From Onthophagus taurus (taxonomy: Eukaryota > Arthropoda > Insecta > Coleoptera > Scarabaeidae), in NCBI RefSeq assembly GCF_036711975.1, contig NC_091976.1, forward strand, positions 23,622,001 to 23,686,000: 64,000 nt of DNA, written 5' to 3'. The first letter of the stretch is position 1. Each line of letters starts with the position of its first letter. Shown piece by piece: positions 14,001 through 25,070 of the stretch. Below the pieces are notes generated by a model. It saw only the letters and a list, made by a program, of their open reading frames with translations, did not search any database and was not told the DNA's origin. The translations under genes were made by a program, and so were the position numbers.

Positions 14001-17000
14001 GCCTTCTGAAGATACCTTAAAAAAGGCGAAACCGGTCAAGGCACAATTAGTATTAAATAAAGTCCATTGTTTAAGCTTAAGTTATAAGTGGTTCTAGTTT
14101 TATACTATCACTAGAACTAACACAAGACCTAGAACTAGAAACGGTCGGGTTTAGCCGCACGTCTCTCAAGACGGCTAAACCCGAATGATTCTAGTTCTAG
14201 GTCTTGTGTTAGTTCTAGTGATAGTGTTGGTGTAAAACTAGAACTAATTCTAGATCTAGTGTTAATTCTAGTTTTAATTGTCACTCATCGCTAGATGGTT
14301 TTATATTTTTATTTAACTAAAATTAAAACTAACACTAAAGCTAGAACTAGAAACATTCGGGTTTAGCCGTCTTAAGAGACGATCGGCTAAACCCGAATGA
14401 TTCTAGGTGTAGGGTTAGTTTTGGTTGTTAATCAGTGTTAGATTATTGTACGTTTTTATTACATTAGAACTAACACTAGACCTAAAACTAGAAAAATCCG
14501 CGTCTAGCTGTCTTAAGAGACGATCGGCTAAACTCAGACTAGATTTCTAGATTAGTTTTAATTATTATTCAGCCTTGAAGTCTCGAACGGGCCTTTAAGC
14601 TATGCACCTATTCCCAGGATGTAGCAGTTCTCTTAAATTCTATCGTCCTTGGTGTAAATATAACGATACATAGACTGAACGCAAAGTGTGGATAGCTGCC
14701 CGATTTTGTGTGCATTAAAATTATTAATATAACGGACTTTTGGTTATAACAGACACTCCCTTCCCTTGATTAATCCGTTATATCGAGGTTTTACTGTACT
14801 TTATGATTCAATATCTTTATTATTTTATATTAATAAAATAGGTTTGGGTGATTCTAAATCGTACGTGAGAGAAGCAGCTTTAACTACAATCAACGCTTTC
14901 GGAGATCAATGCGGTTACAAAGAATTTTTCGAATCGGAAATGATTGCAGACGCTCTTAAAACGGGTTCGCCGCTTTTAAAAAGTGAATTATGGGCTTGGA
15001 TTGCGGAAAAATTACCCAACAGTAAGTAAAATCAAAAAATTTTCAATAACTAAGAGAACTGATTTTAGTTCCGGTTAAACAAATTCCTAAACCCGAGCTC
15101 ATCTGCTGCATCCCTCACTTATATGCCAACTTGGAAGATCGCAATGCCGATGTAAGAAAAAATGCCCAAGAAGCTGTTTTAGGCGTCATGATTCATCTTG
15201 GTTACGAATCGATGGTAAAACAGTGCGAGAAAATAAAGCCCGCTTCTAAGACTGTTGTTATGGGAGTGTTGGAAAAAGTTAAACCTAATTTACCGGCGCG
15301 GGCTGAACCTGCAAAAAAAATTGTTCCACCTAAAGAAGATAAAGAAGTTAAAGTAAAAGGTGGAGCTGCAACGAATAAAACCGGAGCGAAACCAAAGGTA
15401 CATTTAATAACAAACATTTGATTAATATTTAAAATTTTATCTTGTAGTTATCTAGACTTAAAACAATGTACTGCATGCTTTAACTTATTTAAGAAAAATG
15501 AAAAAGCTTCGGTGTTTGCAACGCTCAATGTCTAACTAAATATTTTAGTCCTTTAAAAAATTATAAAATCAAAATCCATCCTTTTTTCTTTTCCAAAACC
15601 CTTTTTATTTCCTCTATTTCTTTTTTTGTTTTTTAATTTCATTACAATTAAAATTTATTGTTATAGAGTGGTGCTATGAACAAACAACCCTCAGTTTCGT
15701 CAAGGAAAAAGGATGACGACGTAGACACATCTCCATTGCTCGTTGTAAACAACATGAAGCACCAGAGAACGTTGGACGAATCAAAACTAAAGGTGCTGAA
15801 GTGGAATTTTACAACGCCACGAGAAGAATTCTTCGAATTACTCAAAGATCAGATGACCCAAGCGAATGTTAATAGAACGTTAATCACGAATATGTTCCAT
15901 GCAGATTTTCGGTAAAAACAAAATAATTTAAAATTTTCTTATTACATACATTTTTTTTTCATTTTTAGTTTTCACATAAAAGCAATAGAAGCGCTACAAG
16001 AAGATTTAAAAGAAAACAGCGCAGCTTTAATTTCAAATTTAGATCTTGTTTTAAAATGGTTAACATTGCGATTTTTTGATACAAACCCTTCGGTGCTTTT
16101 AAAAAGTCTTGAGTATCTCAACAACGTTTTTAAAATGCTATTCGAACACAAATACCGCATGTTAGAAAACGAAGCTTTATCCTTCATCCCTTACTTAGTT
16201 TTAAAAACGGGCGATCCAAAAGATTCGGTTCGGAGCGGAGTTCGATTACTTTTAGATCAAATTTGTTACGTGTACCCGGTTAGTAATTTATTTTCATGCG
16301 TTATGGACGGAATGAAATCAAAAAACGCTCGGCAACGCGCTGAATGTTTAGAAATAATGGGTTCGATCATAAACGGGTTTGGTATCACAGTTTGCTTCCC
16401 ATCTACAGCCGCTTGTTTAAAAGAAGTTGCTAAACAAATTTCCGATCGTGATAACGCCGTAAGAAGTGCCGCGTTAAATTGTTTGGTTGAAGCGCATTGT
16501 TTGATCGGCGAAAAAGTTTATAAAATGGTCGGACAAATTTCTGAGAAGGATATGTCGTTGCTTGAGGAAAGAATAAAAAGAGCAGCGAAAAAACCGAATC
16601 GCGAACGGCCCAAATCGAAATTGGAACCCTTACAATTGGGTAAAGTTGGTCCTAGTAAAGAATTAAATCAAAGCGATAAAGATAGTAGTACTGAAATTGT
16701 TGCCGAAAATGGAGATTCCGAAAAAATGGTTGATGATGAAGATGTGGATGATGTTGAAGATGATCTACCACAAGTTACGTAAGTTAAAACATAAATTCTA
16801 ACATTAATTAATTAATTTTTAAAAAAATTATTTTTAAGATTACCTTCACAAGTTCCTTTACGTGAAGGGCTCCCACCGCAAATTGATGGCCCTTTTAAAC
16901 TCGATCCAGAACTAATGAGAATGTTAGATAGTTTCAAACCAACTCCTGTAATCCCAGTATTACAACAAATCGATTGTGAATTTCTAAAAGAAGAAATTGT

Positions 17001-20000
17001 AATTCCCCCAACTTTAGAAGAATACAAAAAGCAAAGAGCGGCAGCTCCGAACGCTATACCCGCGGTACTCCGCAACCACCCTCTATTCAAAGATTACAAA
17101 GCGCCTGTACAACAAAATATACCTAGAGATTCAAAAATTGAGAAAATCATCAATGACATTGATCATCACGATATTGTAGTCGCCGTTAGAGCCATCCAAG
17201 ACATACAAGACATTTTGAATAATGACAGAGGAAATACTTTGCTACCTTATGAAGATCAGCTGATGGAAGCTATTGCAAAACATTTGGGTATTTTGAGTTG
17301 CATTAATCCTGATGTTGATATTATTCCAGAAGCTTATAAAGTTGTTTTATCATTTATAGACTCAGTAAGTAACTTGTAAGCCAACAATTCTTACATCAAA
17401 TATGATATTAAACGTCATTTAGAATACCAAAATGATCGCGTTCATCATGAAATTCAGTTTATCTTGACTTTTTAAATGTCAAAATGACATCTTCCTCCAG
17501 AAGAACATATCTTATTTGACAAGTGACATTTGAAACGTGATAATAACATATCATTCATTAAAAATCACATTTCTAACAAGATAAAGACTTTGGGATCGCT
17601 CAAATTACTTTATTAACTAGACCTCACCTGACATATTTTATGTCAATGTGGTACTTTCATCTCGATAGGAGACGGTTTATAATTCATGATGACATTTCCT
17701 ACATCAAATACGGTATTAACCTTTATAAATGATATTAAAATTACAAGACAATTTTTTACAATAATTTAAACGTCAAAATGACTTTTTCCACTAAAATTCT
17801 TCTAATTTTATATTTGTAATGTAAAATTAAAGTAATTTTCTTCATAAAAAATGACATTTCTAACTTGAAAAGTGACATTTCAAAATTGGGCGCGTTCATT
17901 AATTGTTATTTTAATTAACTTGACTGGCTACATATTTAAATGTCAAAATGATTTCTACTCAAGAATAACATGTTTATTTGACAAGTGGCATTTGAAACGT
18001 AATAATTCATTAAAAATCGCATTTCTAACAAGACAGAAGTCTTTGGGGCCGCCCAAATGACTTTATTAACTAGATAAGTAATATTTAAAACCTCACCTGA
18101 CATTTTTTACACCAAACATGATACTTTAAATGTCAATGTGGTACTTTTTTTTGGATAGGTGGCGTTTTATAATTCATGATGACATTGCCTACGTCTTTAT
18201 ATACCTTTATAAATGATATTTACAATACAAGACAATTTTTTATAATAATTTAAACGTCAAAATGACTTTTCTACTAAAATATTGCTAATTTGCTATTTAT
18301 AATATAAAATTAAACTAATTTTTTTAATAAAAAATGACATTTCTAACAAGTGCCATCTCAACCAATGGGCGCGTTCATTAATCGTTGTTTTAATTTTAAC
18401 TTGACTGATGACATATTTAAATGTCAAAAGAATATTTCTTATTTGACAAGTGACATTTGAAACGTAATAATGACATTTACTTCATTAAGAATAACATTTT
18501 TAACAAGACAAAAGACTTTGGGATGGAAATGACATTTCTAACATGACAAGTAACATGTCAAACAATGGGAGCGTTCATTAATCGTTATTTTAATTTTAAA
18601 CTTTACTGGTGACATTTAAACGTCAAACTGACATCTTGCTCCAGAATAGTTCTTATTTGACAAGTGACATTTGAAACGTAATAATGACATTTCATTCATT
18701 AAAAATCGCATTTCTAACAATACAGAAGTCTTTGGGGCCGCCCAAATGACTTTATTAACTAGATAAGTAATATTTAAAACCTCACCTGACATTTTTTACA
18801 TCAACCATAACATTTTAAATGTCAAGGTGATAGTTTCATCTCGATAGGTGGCGTTTTATAATTCACCATGACATTTCTTACATCAAATACGGTTTTAAAC
18901 GTCTTTATATACCTTTATAAATGATATTTACAATACAAGACAAGTTTTTATAATAATTTAAACGTCATAATGACTTCTTCCACTAAAAAACTTCTAATTT
19001 AACATTTGTAATGTAAAATGAAAATAGTTTCCTTCATAAGAAATGACATTTCTAACTTGACAAGTAACATTTCAAACAGTGGGTGCGTTCATTAATCGTT
19101 ATTTTAATTTTTAACTTGACTGGTGACATTTAAACGTCAAAATGACTTTTTATAGATGAATTTTAAAAATTTTTTTTTTAGTTTTACAATCACAAACCAT
19201 TAGGAAAAAATATAAGTGCTGCTGTATTAAGAGATGTTCTCCATCAGTTTATTTTGTTACTAGCAGAACCAAGATTTTCAAAAATACCAACAGCTGATAA
19301 TTATATTCGTGTGGTTAATGTAAATTGTGTTAAAGTTATTGAAATGTCGAATAAAACAAATGTTCTTTGGTAAGAATAAATTAAAAATAATTATTAATTT
19401 TTTTAAAATTCTTGTTATTTTTAGTGCTCTTGTATCTTTATTACAACAAGGAGTAGCAACGGAACAGCATAGAATGGTTGAATTGATAATGAAATGTCTT
19501 TGGCGCGTGTTAAAGATAATGAGTGCTTGGGTTGATGAAATAGATTATGATAAAGTACTTTTAGAAGTTCACGCTTTTATGAAACAATTTCCCAACAGTT
19601 GGTGGAAATCGAGAGAATCTGATACTCCAATGAGAACAATAAAAACTCTTTTACACACAATGACGAAAATGAAAGGAGATGTTTTATTATTAAGTGTTTA
19701 TGGAATACCAAACAGAAACGATTCCGAACTCGAAGCTTACGTCGTGAGATATTTAAAAAGTTTAAAAATAGAAGATTCGATGAAAGTACCATTAAAATCG
19801 GAAGGTCGTCAGCCGCTATCGAGATCAACACACACTCTTTTAACCGATATTTTTCAAAAAATTGGCAATAAAGCAGAAACAAAACAAGGATTGAACATGT
19901 TGTACGATTTCTTGCAACAACATCCCGAAGCTAATATCGAGCCATTTTTGAAAAAATCTAGCTCTTTTTTCCAAGAGTATATCCAAAAAAATTTGAAAGA

Positions 20001-20160
20001 AATCGAAATTGAACGAAAAGCCATCCAAGATGGCCAAAATAGAGGTAATCAAAATGACGCTGGTTCACCCGAGTCAGAAAACACGAATGAGGTCGTACAA
20101 TACTGGAAGCATCGATTAGAAATGTGGAAAGATTTATGGCAACAAATCTCTAAGAGTTAA
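5012..20160 (+). CDS. msps: Mini spindles, XMAP215/ch-TOG microtubule polymerase (complete, 14 coding exons)
   Basis: A TOG-domain processive microtubule polymerase acting at plus ends, centrosomes and spindles. Exons: 5012-5607, 5676-6054, 6120-6314, 9265-9445, 9501-10146, 10201-10419, 10474-11075, 14842-15021, 15069-15397, 15667-15911, 15969-16778, 16839-17364, 19182-19369, 19425-20160. All borders are GT/AG and the phases join without a frameshift, giving 1943 residues; family members are about 2000. The product starts MDEEEYKKLPVEDRC. TOG HEAT arrays are recognisable by their conserved repeats (for example KNPSVKSETALFLSR, DPTVRDSACEALG, LGDSKSYVREAALT), separated by basic Lys/Ala/Pro/Ser-rich linkers near 9660-9870 and 15290-15400. 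Most introns are 47-68 bp; introns 3, 7, 9 and 12 are enlarged, mainly by repeats. The C-terminus ends ..QISKS. Confidence 0.95.
6560..7010. mobile_element. Nonautonomous DNA element, TACAGGGT ends, in msps intron 3
   Basis: Starts TACAGGGTGGCTGATAGGTA and ends CGACCCTGTA. The first ~250 bases closely match both arms of the foldback element at 30097-30643, including the shared phrase TCTCCTAAAGTAAGATAGCT. No coding capacity is evident. Confidence 0.6.
7187..7595. mobile_element. MITE copy A with ~29 bp terminal inverted repeats
   Basis: Begins TATACTCTGTTTTTAAACCA and ends with its reverse complement; the arms stay paired for about 29 bases into the element. Length 409 bp. It is AT-rich with no usable ORF. 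A second copy lies at 8122-8484. Confidence 0.75.
7600..8030. repeat. 122 bp tandem repeat, about 3.5 copies
   Basis: The phrase GGTATAATTAATGTTTGTAA recurs at 7616, 7738, 7860 and 7982, exactly 122 bases apart, with only a few substitutions between copies. The array sits between the two MITE copies. The near-identity of the units suggests recent expansion. Confidence 0.85.
8122..8484. mobile_element. MITE copy B, same family as 7187-7595
   Basis: Same terminal inverted repeats and orientation as copy A, with one mismatch in the right arm. At 363 bp it is shorter than copy A by an internal deletion near 8262. One arm of the CTAGAACTAACACT foldback family abuts it on the left (8096-8121). Confidence 0.75.
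8712..8957 (+). pseudogene. Relic coding fragment with SSDPLLSSIRQ motif
   Basis: An 81-codon open stretch inside msps intron 3. Its first ~35 residues resemble the C-terminal part of the relic at 22463-22743: both have a leucine pair, then S-D-P-x-x-S-S-x-R and a short acidic or serine-rich tail. It is probably the 3' end of a protein carried by a mobile element. I do not recognise the family, and it is not a host exon because it would break the msps reading frame. Confidence 0.4.
12050..12530. repeat. AT-rich imperfect tandem repeat inside the Tigger element
   Basis: The phrase TTTTGCAATTTTCGC with ~100 bases of following sequence occurs at about 12063 and again at about 12371. A second phrase, TTCTTGAAGG followed by TTGTGGAAATATC, occurs at about 12291 and 12471. 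This looks like a ~180-310 bp tandem structure in decay. Confidence 0.55.
12840..12957. mobile_element. Small MITE nested in the Tigger transposase
   Basis: About 118 bp bounded by GAACGAATTGGCTCTCG and its reverse complement CGAGAGCCAATTCGTTC. On the minus strand it separates the transposase segment ending NKTKVDE from the segment containing HSKERV, so it inserted into a previously continuous reading frame. Confidence 0.7.
14001..14042 (+). ncRNA. Hammerhead-ribozyme-like motif (possible Penelope-type relic)
   Basis: Read in order: GCCTT (14001-14005), CTGAAGA (14006-14012), a stem-loop with CCTT pairing AAGG across AAAA, GAA (14028-14030), the self-complementary ACCGGT, C (14037) and AAGGC (14038-14042). 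AAGGC pairs perfectly with GCCTT as stem I, and CTGANGA plus GAA is the hammerhead core. The base of stem II is imperfect (TA opposite C), so activity is doubtful. Confidence 0.4.
14106..14223. repeat. Long perfect-type hairpin repeat, copy 1 (CTAGAACTAACAC family)
   Basis: Arms TATCACTAGAACTAACACAA.. pair with ..TTGTGTTAGTTCTAGTGATA. The inner part GGGTTTAGCCG / CGGCTAAACCC flanks a short loop with GTCTCTCAAGAC. The whole 118 bases fold back almost without mismatch. Similar copies follow at 14317 and 14463, and others lie at 31560, 31700 and 51593. Confidence 0.8.
14317..14560. repeat. Two further hairpin repeats of the same family
   Basis: Copy 2 at 14317-14420 and copy 3 at 14463-14560. 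Both keep the core around TCTTAAGAGACGATCGGCTAAA. Copy 3 is more diverged, especially in its right arm. They lie within the Tigger element, so they arrived after it or moved with it. Confidence 0.75.
17390..19160. repeat. Degenerate ~470 bp tandem repeat in msps intron 12, rich in TGACAT
   Basis: Landmarks recur in order: CCTCACCTGACAT at about 17622, 18091 and 18780; GCGTTCATTAAT at about 17890, 18370, 18570 and 19085; and TTTAAACGTCAAAATGAC in each unit. Spacing varies (469 and 689), so units are partly duplicated or deleted. The strings TGACATTT and AACGTCAAAATGAC make the array look dense in short AP-1/CRE-like words, but this may just reflect the repeat. It fills most of the intron. Confidence 0.75.
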
Positions 20161-20680
20161 GAGAATTTACTTACTAAATGGGGTTTTTCTGTTTAGCAAT
20201 AGCATGTAAGTGAGAGTTGTTTTTACCTATTGTTAGTGTTTTTTTTTTGTAATAAAGGAAGTATCGAGAGAATGTAAACGTTTTTGATGAATCGACTTTT
20301 TAATATTGCGAATTGATTAATTTAGATAAGACATATGTAATGTGATATCCGAAAAGTATAGATAACAACTCATGAAAAATAATAGTGTGAAAGTAGATTC
20401 GGTTATCATTAACAATTAAATAATAATACAAAAAAAGTTTTAATTATTTCTTGCTTTAGTTAGTTATCTTTTCACACTTATTTAATTTCACTGTATTATT
20501 AAGATTTACGTGAAATATTTACAACTGTTCTCATTTATTCTTAATTCTTATTTATTCTCTCATTATTCGCTCGTTTTTTTACAATTGTTAAGAGAATATA
20601 TTTTGTACCGTTATTGTAGACTTTTCCTTAACAAAAAATAAATTAATTAACTGCATTTATAGTTGTTTTAATTAGAGATG
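20161..20680 (+). other. msps 3' UTR
   Basis: AT-rich sequence after the msps stop, ending near an AATAAA at about 20635. No other feature is visible before the hAT relic begins. Confidence 0.5.
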
Positions 20681-21262
20681 GGTCAACTCATCTCATACAG
20701 CTGAAAATATAGCAAAGGTTATTCAACAAATATTGGACGAGTGGCAAATAAGTTCTAAAATAGTAACTATAGTCGCAGACAATGCAGCTTCAATCAAAAA
20801 AGGAGTTAGCGAAGTTTTAACCATTTCTGTGTAGCCCACACTCTTAATCTTGCTGTGAAAGACTGTATAGAAGAAGATAGAAGCAAAATCTTCATATGCC
20901 TTGGTCATATCTTCATATGCAGAAGCAAATGAATTTGGATGTAATCAAATTAAAACAAGATGTTCGCACTCGCTTTCTGCTACTTTACAGACGCTGGTAT
21001 CACTTCCACCGAATCTGGATTCTGAAGAGTGGTTATTTGAAAGCTGCTTTTCTTGATCCGCTATATAAAAAATCAGCATTTAGTTCAGAAAGCAACGCTT
21101 ACAATGCGCAAATGTGGATAATAAATGAACTAAACGACTACTTATCAATGGAAACCTTGAATTCAACCGAGCAAACTTCTACATCTACTGTGTTTGGCGC
21201 TGCCTTTACTTCTACTATTGAAGCTGATATTAGGGGTCAAACTCCACTACAACTTGTTCAGT
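20680..21262 (+). pseudogene. hAT-type transposase relic
   Basis: A broken reading frame: the segment at about 20740-20860 reads IVTIVADNAASIKKG followed, after a frameshift, by the AHTLNLAVKDC-like motif typical of hAT transposases. The 20896-21264 frame continues with LKAAFLDPLYKKSAF, the conserved D-P-x-x-K region. Stops and frameshifts show it is dead. It lies just beyond the msps 3' UTR. Confidence 0.65.
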
Positions 21263-21747
21263 AGCCACGATGATAAAACTATATATTGAATACCCATACA
21301 TAGACAGAAAACAAGATCTAATGTCTATTTCCGAAGCTAGCTAAAATGGCGCATAAATTCCTCTGAATACCAGCGACTTCGGTGCCACTCCAAAGACTGT
21401 TTTCTAAAGCAGGTATTTTATGTAATAATCGAAGAAATCGACTAGCACCCAAAAAACTTAACTAAATACTGTTTCTCAATACACCGTATTAAAAATTATT
21501 CTTGTAATTCAACTTTGAATTCGTTAAAATATTCTTTTCTGAATTGTAGTAAGTATTTTATTTATTGCCTACGGTACAATTTTAATAACAATGTCCGACA
21601 CTACTTAAAAAAATACCATAATGTGAGTCAAAGAATACAATATTGACTTGGATATCCATCAATTCAAACCAATGCGCGGTTTGAGAATTTACAAATTTTA
21701 GATTTTTGCTACCAACTGGGTTTGGGTAACTCGGTTTACGCAAACTA

Positions 21748-21787
21748 AAATAATTCACGAGCACACCCTGTATAATTTGAACGCGTG
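21748..21787 (+). repeat. Left arm of a 1.6 kb inverted-repeat pair
   Basis: AATAATTCACGAGCACACCC and the following ~20 bases match the reverse complement of 23301-23342 with few changes. CCCTGTATA inside the arm resembles the ends of other elements in the window, so these may be two copies of one short element facing each other or the ends of one larger element. Confidence 0.55.
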
Positions 21788-22291
21788 AAGATAAATCCAT
21801 AATATTTGCGGAGCATTAAGCAACTCCTTCTTCGACTCGATTCTGTGGACCCATATCTATAGAGTTTGCAAAAGAAGCTGTGGAAAGAACTAGATGGCTA
21901 GCTTCAAATATAAAATCCCAAATTGATAAGTTAGCGCCAACACTTATAATAGTAGGTGTTAAGCAACTTAGTGTACCAATTATTTTTTACAATGTTCGAT
22001 GGAAAAGTATGCAGCACTTTAACAAACACTCCTTCTAGATCTCCTTGTATGGTATGCCTTGCCAAACCAACGGAAATGAATAATCCGGAGAAGGTGTAAC
22101 AACAAGACCATCTCAGGAAGATACATATAAATTTGGTCTCTCATCTTTACACGCTTGGATCAGAGTTATGGAGTTGGTTCTTCATATTTAGAAGAAGAGA
22201 CTAAGCAAAAGACCGATTTAGAGATGAAGCAGGTATAATTATTGATAAGCCTTGACAAGGTATTGAAAACTCCAACGATGGTAACACTGCT

Positions 22292-22743
22292 AGAACATTC
22301 TTTTCTAATCCTTCTTGCACAGCAGATATTACAAGAGTAGATGAGGATTTAATTAAAATGTTTTCCATAATTCTTCAAACGTTAGCCATAGATGCCAAAA
22401 AGTTTGGGGAATACGCATATAAAACAGCAGAACTGTATGTAGAGCTATATAAATAGTACTACATGCCTGTTTCAGTACACAAAATACTTATTCACGGTGA
22501 AAGCATCATACAATATGATGTATTACCAATAGGACAACTTTCAGAAGATGCACAAGAAGCTAGAAATAAAGATTATAAAAAATACCGGTTACATAACGCT
22601 CGGAAATGTTCAAGGATTGCCACCAATCAAGATGTTTTCAATACGTTACTATACACCTCTGATCCTTATATATCATCAATAAGACATGTTGGGGAAAAAA
22701 GCAAGTTAGACTTAGATTCAGCAGCTATAGATATGCTAAAATA
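22292..22743 (+). pseudogene. Relic of a mobile-element-type protein (SEDAQEARNKD motif)
   Basis: Upstream fragments (to about 22456) end in KTAELYVELYK, then a stop. The next frame, 22463-22743, reads MPVSVHKILIHG.. LSEDAQEARNKDYKKYRLHN .. TSDPYISSIRH. I have an impression of similar sequences in insect genomes but do not know a function. Its C-terminal part resembles the fragment at 8712. It sits between the inverted repeats at 21748 and 23342, which suggests it belonged to that element. Confidence 0.45.
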
Positions 22744-23300
22744 ATTATTTATTAACTTTCCATTATAAGTGTAAGCATTATTACGTGTAGTTTAACAATT
22801 AAGCAAGCATTATTTTTTTCTTAACAATAAATCTATATTTAAATATCATTTGTGTCTTATTTTATTATTCTAGGATAATGATTATACCGGTTATATTATT
22901 TATTGGAACTTCACAGGGTTGCATTAGGCGAATGGGACAACATCAATGTCGTTAGAATCGATAAGGTAATTTTTAAATAAAAGCAAAAAAGGGGTAGTTT
23001 ACCCCATGCAACCCTCTGGCACATGTGTAATACATCAATGGGAACCTCTTTAAAAATGAATATCAGTTTATACCAGACTATATCAGACTTTCGACAGAAA
23101 AAATGTATTTAAAAGTTATTGAGTTTTAGCCAGCAAAACAGCGTTTCGCCCCACTGTGCGCCCCTCCAAGTGGAACATTCCGTCGGTATGAAGATTGAAG
23201 TGGGTGAGAGATACCAGTCGTTTTTAGACATTGGTAGCATGTGAGGGTAAGTTACACTACTTTAGTACTACTTCCATACCAAATTTCATTGCGCTAGACA

Positions 23301-23342
23301 CACGCGTTTAAATTATACAGGGGGTGTGCTCGTGAATTATTT
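23301..23342 (-). repeat. Right arm of the 1.6 kb inverted-repeat pair
   Basis: Reverse complement of 21748-21787, including CACGCGTTTAAATTATACAG and GTGTGCTCGTGAATTATT. Confidence 0.55.
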
Positions 23343-23474
23343 CCAGCAGTATAAATAACACAAATTACTTAGTCAATCTCTGTATATTTTTCTATCATCT
23401 AAAAACATAAGAAAAATCTTATTTTAACATATTCATACTAAATTAATTCCTTATAATAAATTAAAAAAGAAAAA

Positions 23475-24917
23475 TTAATTTTCTCCATGTAATTGAGTAG
23501 CTCCTAATCTTGCTGGATCTTGACTGGGATAATGCACAATTGGTTTACTGGTCACATTATCGCTACTAACGACTGTTGATGCCGCCGTAGAAGTAGAAGC
23601 GACATTTCTATTACCAACGTCCGCTGTAAACTGCGGTAATTGCGGTGGGTTAAAGAAGAAAGGTGGCATTGGGGGTGGTGGAAACATAGGTGGAACTAAT
23701 AAAGAAGACGGCGGTGGCATATTTGGTAATGGAATATCCAAATTGAAGAAATTGTTGCTTAATTCAGGTAAAGCACCAGGTAAACCAGGAACTGGTTCGT
23801 AAGCTTCTAAATTTCCAGCAACAACTCCACCCCCAATCCTTCCCTGGGAACGCCCCCACTTTATTGTTAATCTTCGCCCACCCAAAATTAATTTATTAAA
23901 CGTTTTTTCTGCAGCAGTTTCAGCAGCAACTCTAGTTGTGTATTGCACAAATGCGCATTGTTGTTTTGGGACTAAACTTAACGAGCGAATTTCTCCATAT
24001 TGATAAAAATGATCTCTTAAATCTTGCTCGGTTAAAGTTCCAATATTACCAATATATAAAGTAGTGATTGTACGATCATCCGGCGGTGGTAAAGCCGGCA
24101 TTGCCGCAGCTCTTTTCAATAACTTATCAGCAACAGGATCATTAACTCCATAATAACGATCTCTAATATTTTGATCCGCCAAGGGATCATCAGGATCGGT
24201 TGGTTTTTCGTGACGATACGGACACTCTTCACCTCTTCTACATTCGCCTTTAACCCAAAATGAACAAACATGGGGGCGATTTCTTTTATAATACGGCGCT
24301 GTACGTGCTAAACGCATTAATAACTCGTTTGGTTCATTTACTTTATTTCCAACTAAACTTCCAGAATCCGATTTTGTTAACTATAATTAAAAAATTCTTA
24401 TTAAAAAGTTCAATGAAAAAGATTTGATTTACTTCATTTTCCATATTTTGTATATAATATTCCTTGTTAACATCACTTTTTGGTAATTCATCCTTCATTT
24501 TTAACGCAGCGTCTCTTACTTGAATTGGAAGCCCATATTCCAAATCCAACAAACACGTTTGGCATACGTTCTTTAATTTACTGCATGTTTGACAAACCTC
24601 CGTCTTCTTAAATCTCATCCTAGCACCAGGACACCACCGGAACACCGTAAACGGTCTCGAACAAATTTTACATTCTTTTCCGTATTTTTCTTTTGTCTAA
24701 AAATTTATATTAAAAAACGAAACGACGAGTGAAATCGATACTCACCATTCGAATAAAAGGATTATCCCCCAAACATGTTTGGCATAAAATTGGGAAATCC
24801 TAAAATTATTATTTTTTTTTTTTGAGGTTAGGTTTGATTTATTAATTCGAATTTTATAATTACCGAATCTTCCCAATTTTGTCTGTTGTACGTATTTGTC
24901 GTTTTCGAGGTAGCCAT
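23475..24917 (-). CDS. RBM22: RBM22, spliceosomal RNA-binding protein (complete, 4 exons)
   Basis: RBM22 (yeast Cwc2/Ecm2 relative) contacts U6 and pre-mRNA at the spliceosome's catalytic core. Exons in transcript order: 24917-24864, 24799-24746, 24696-24433, 24380-23475. All have GT/AG borders in phase 0, giving 425 residues; the human protein is about 420. The start [20 protein letters not shown] is followed by paired zinc-binding CxxC motifs (CQTC, CKIC, CQTC, CQTC) in exons 2 and 3. A CCCH finger then starts at about residue 163 (C-x7-C-x5-C-x3-H). One RRM follows, with RNP2 LYIGNI near residue 232 and RNP1 CAFVQY about 35 residues later. The C-terminus is Pro-rich ([10 protein letters not shown]), as usual for the family. 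The frame is intact and the start is the first ATG. Confidence 0.95.
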
Positions 24918-25070
24918 AATTATTGATTTTAAGAGGTTTTTATTGGTTTTTTAGGACTTAAATGTAAAATAAATTCGTTAAAAAACGAGCGTTGACGTTT
25001 GACAGATGCTAAAGATGACATTAATCATGATTACCAACTATTCCAACTAACGAGTAAAAATTGTTACTTA

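Larger units (their letters stand above)
11090..14797 (-). mobile_element. Tigger/pogo-type DNA transposon, decayed, with nested insertions
   Basis: The ends form a terminal inverted repeat: AGTAAAACCTCAATGTAACG at the left and the reverse complement of a near-identical string at 14775-14796, both next to TA. On the minus strand the transposase survives in pieces. These are a CENP-B-like helix-turn-helix (13311-13505, RRLNISDKIKIINAYMSG), a central DDE segment with NADETGLF (12969-13172), a following segment read near 12730-12835 (HSKERVTLLC), and a C-terminal DDE part with LPANTTSKLQPLDQG (11664-11870). The pieces are interrupted by frameshifts, an AT-rich tandem region and a MITE. The element fills nearly all of msps intron 7. 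Confidence 0.85.
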
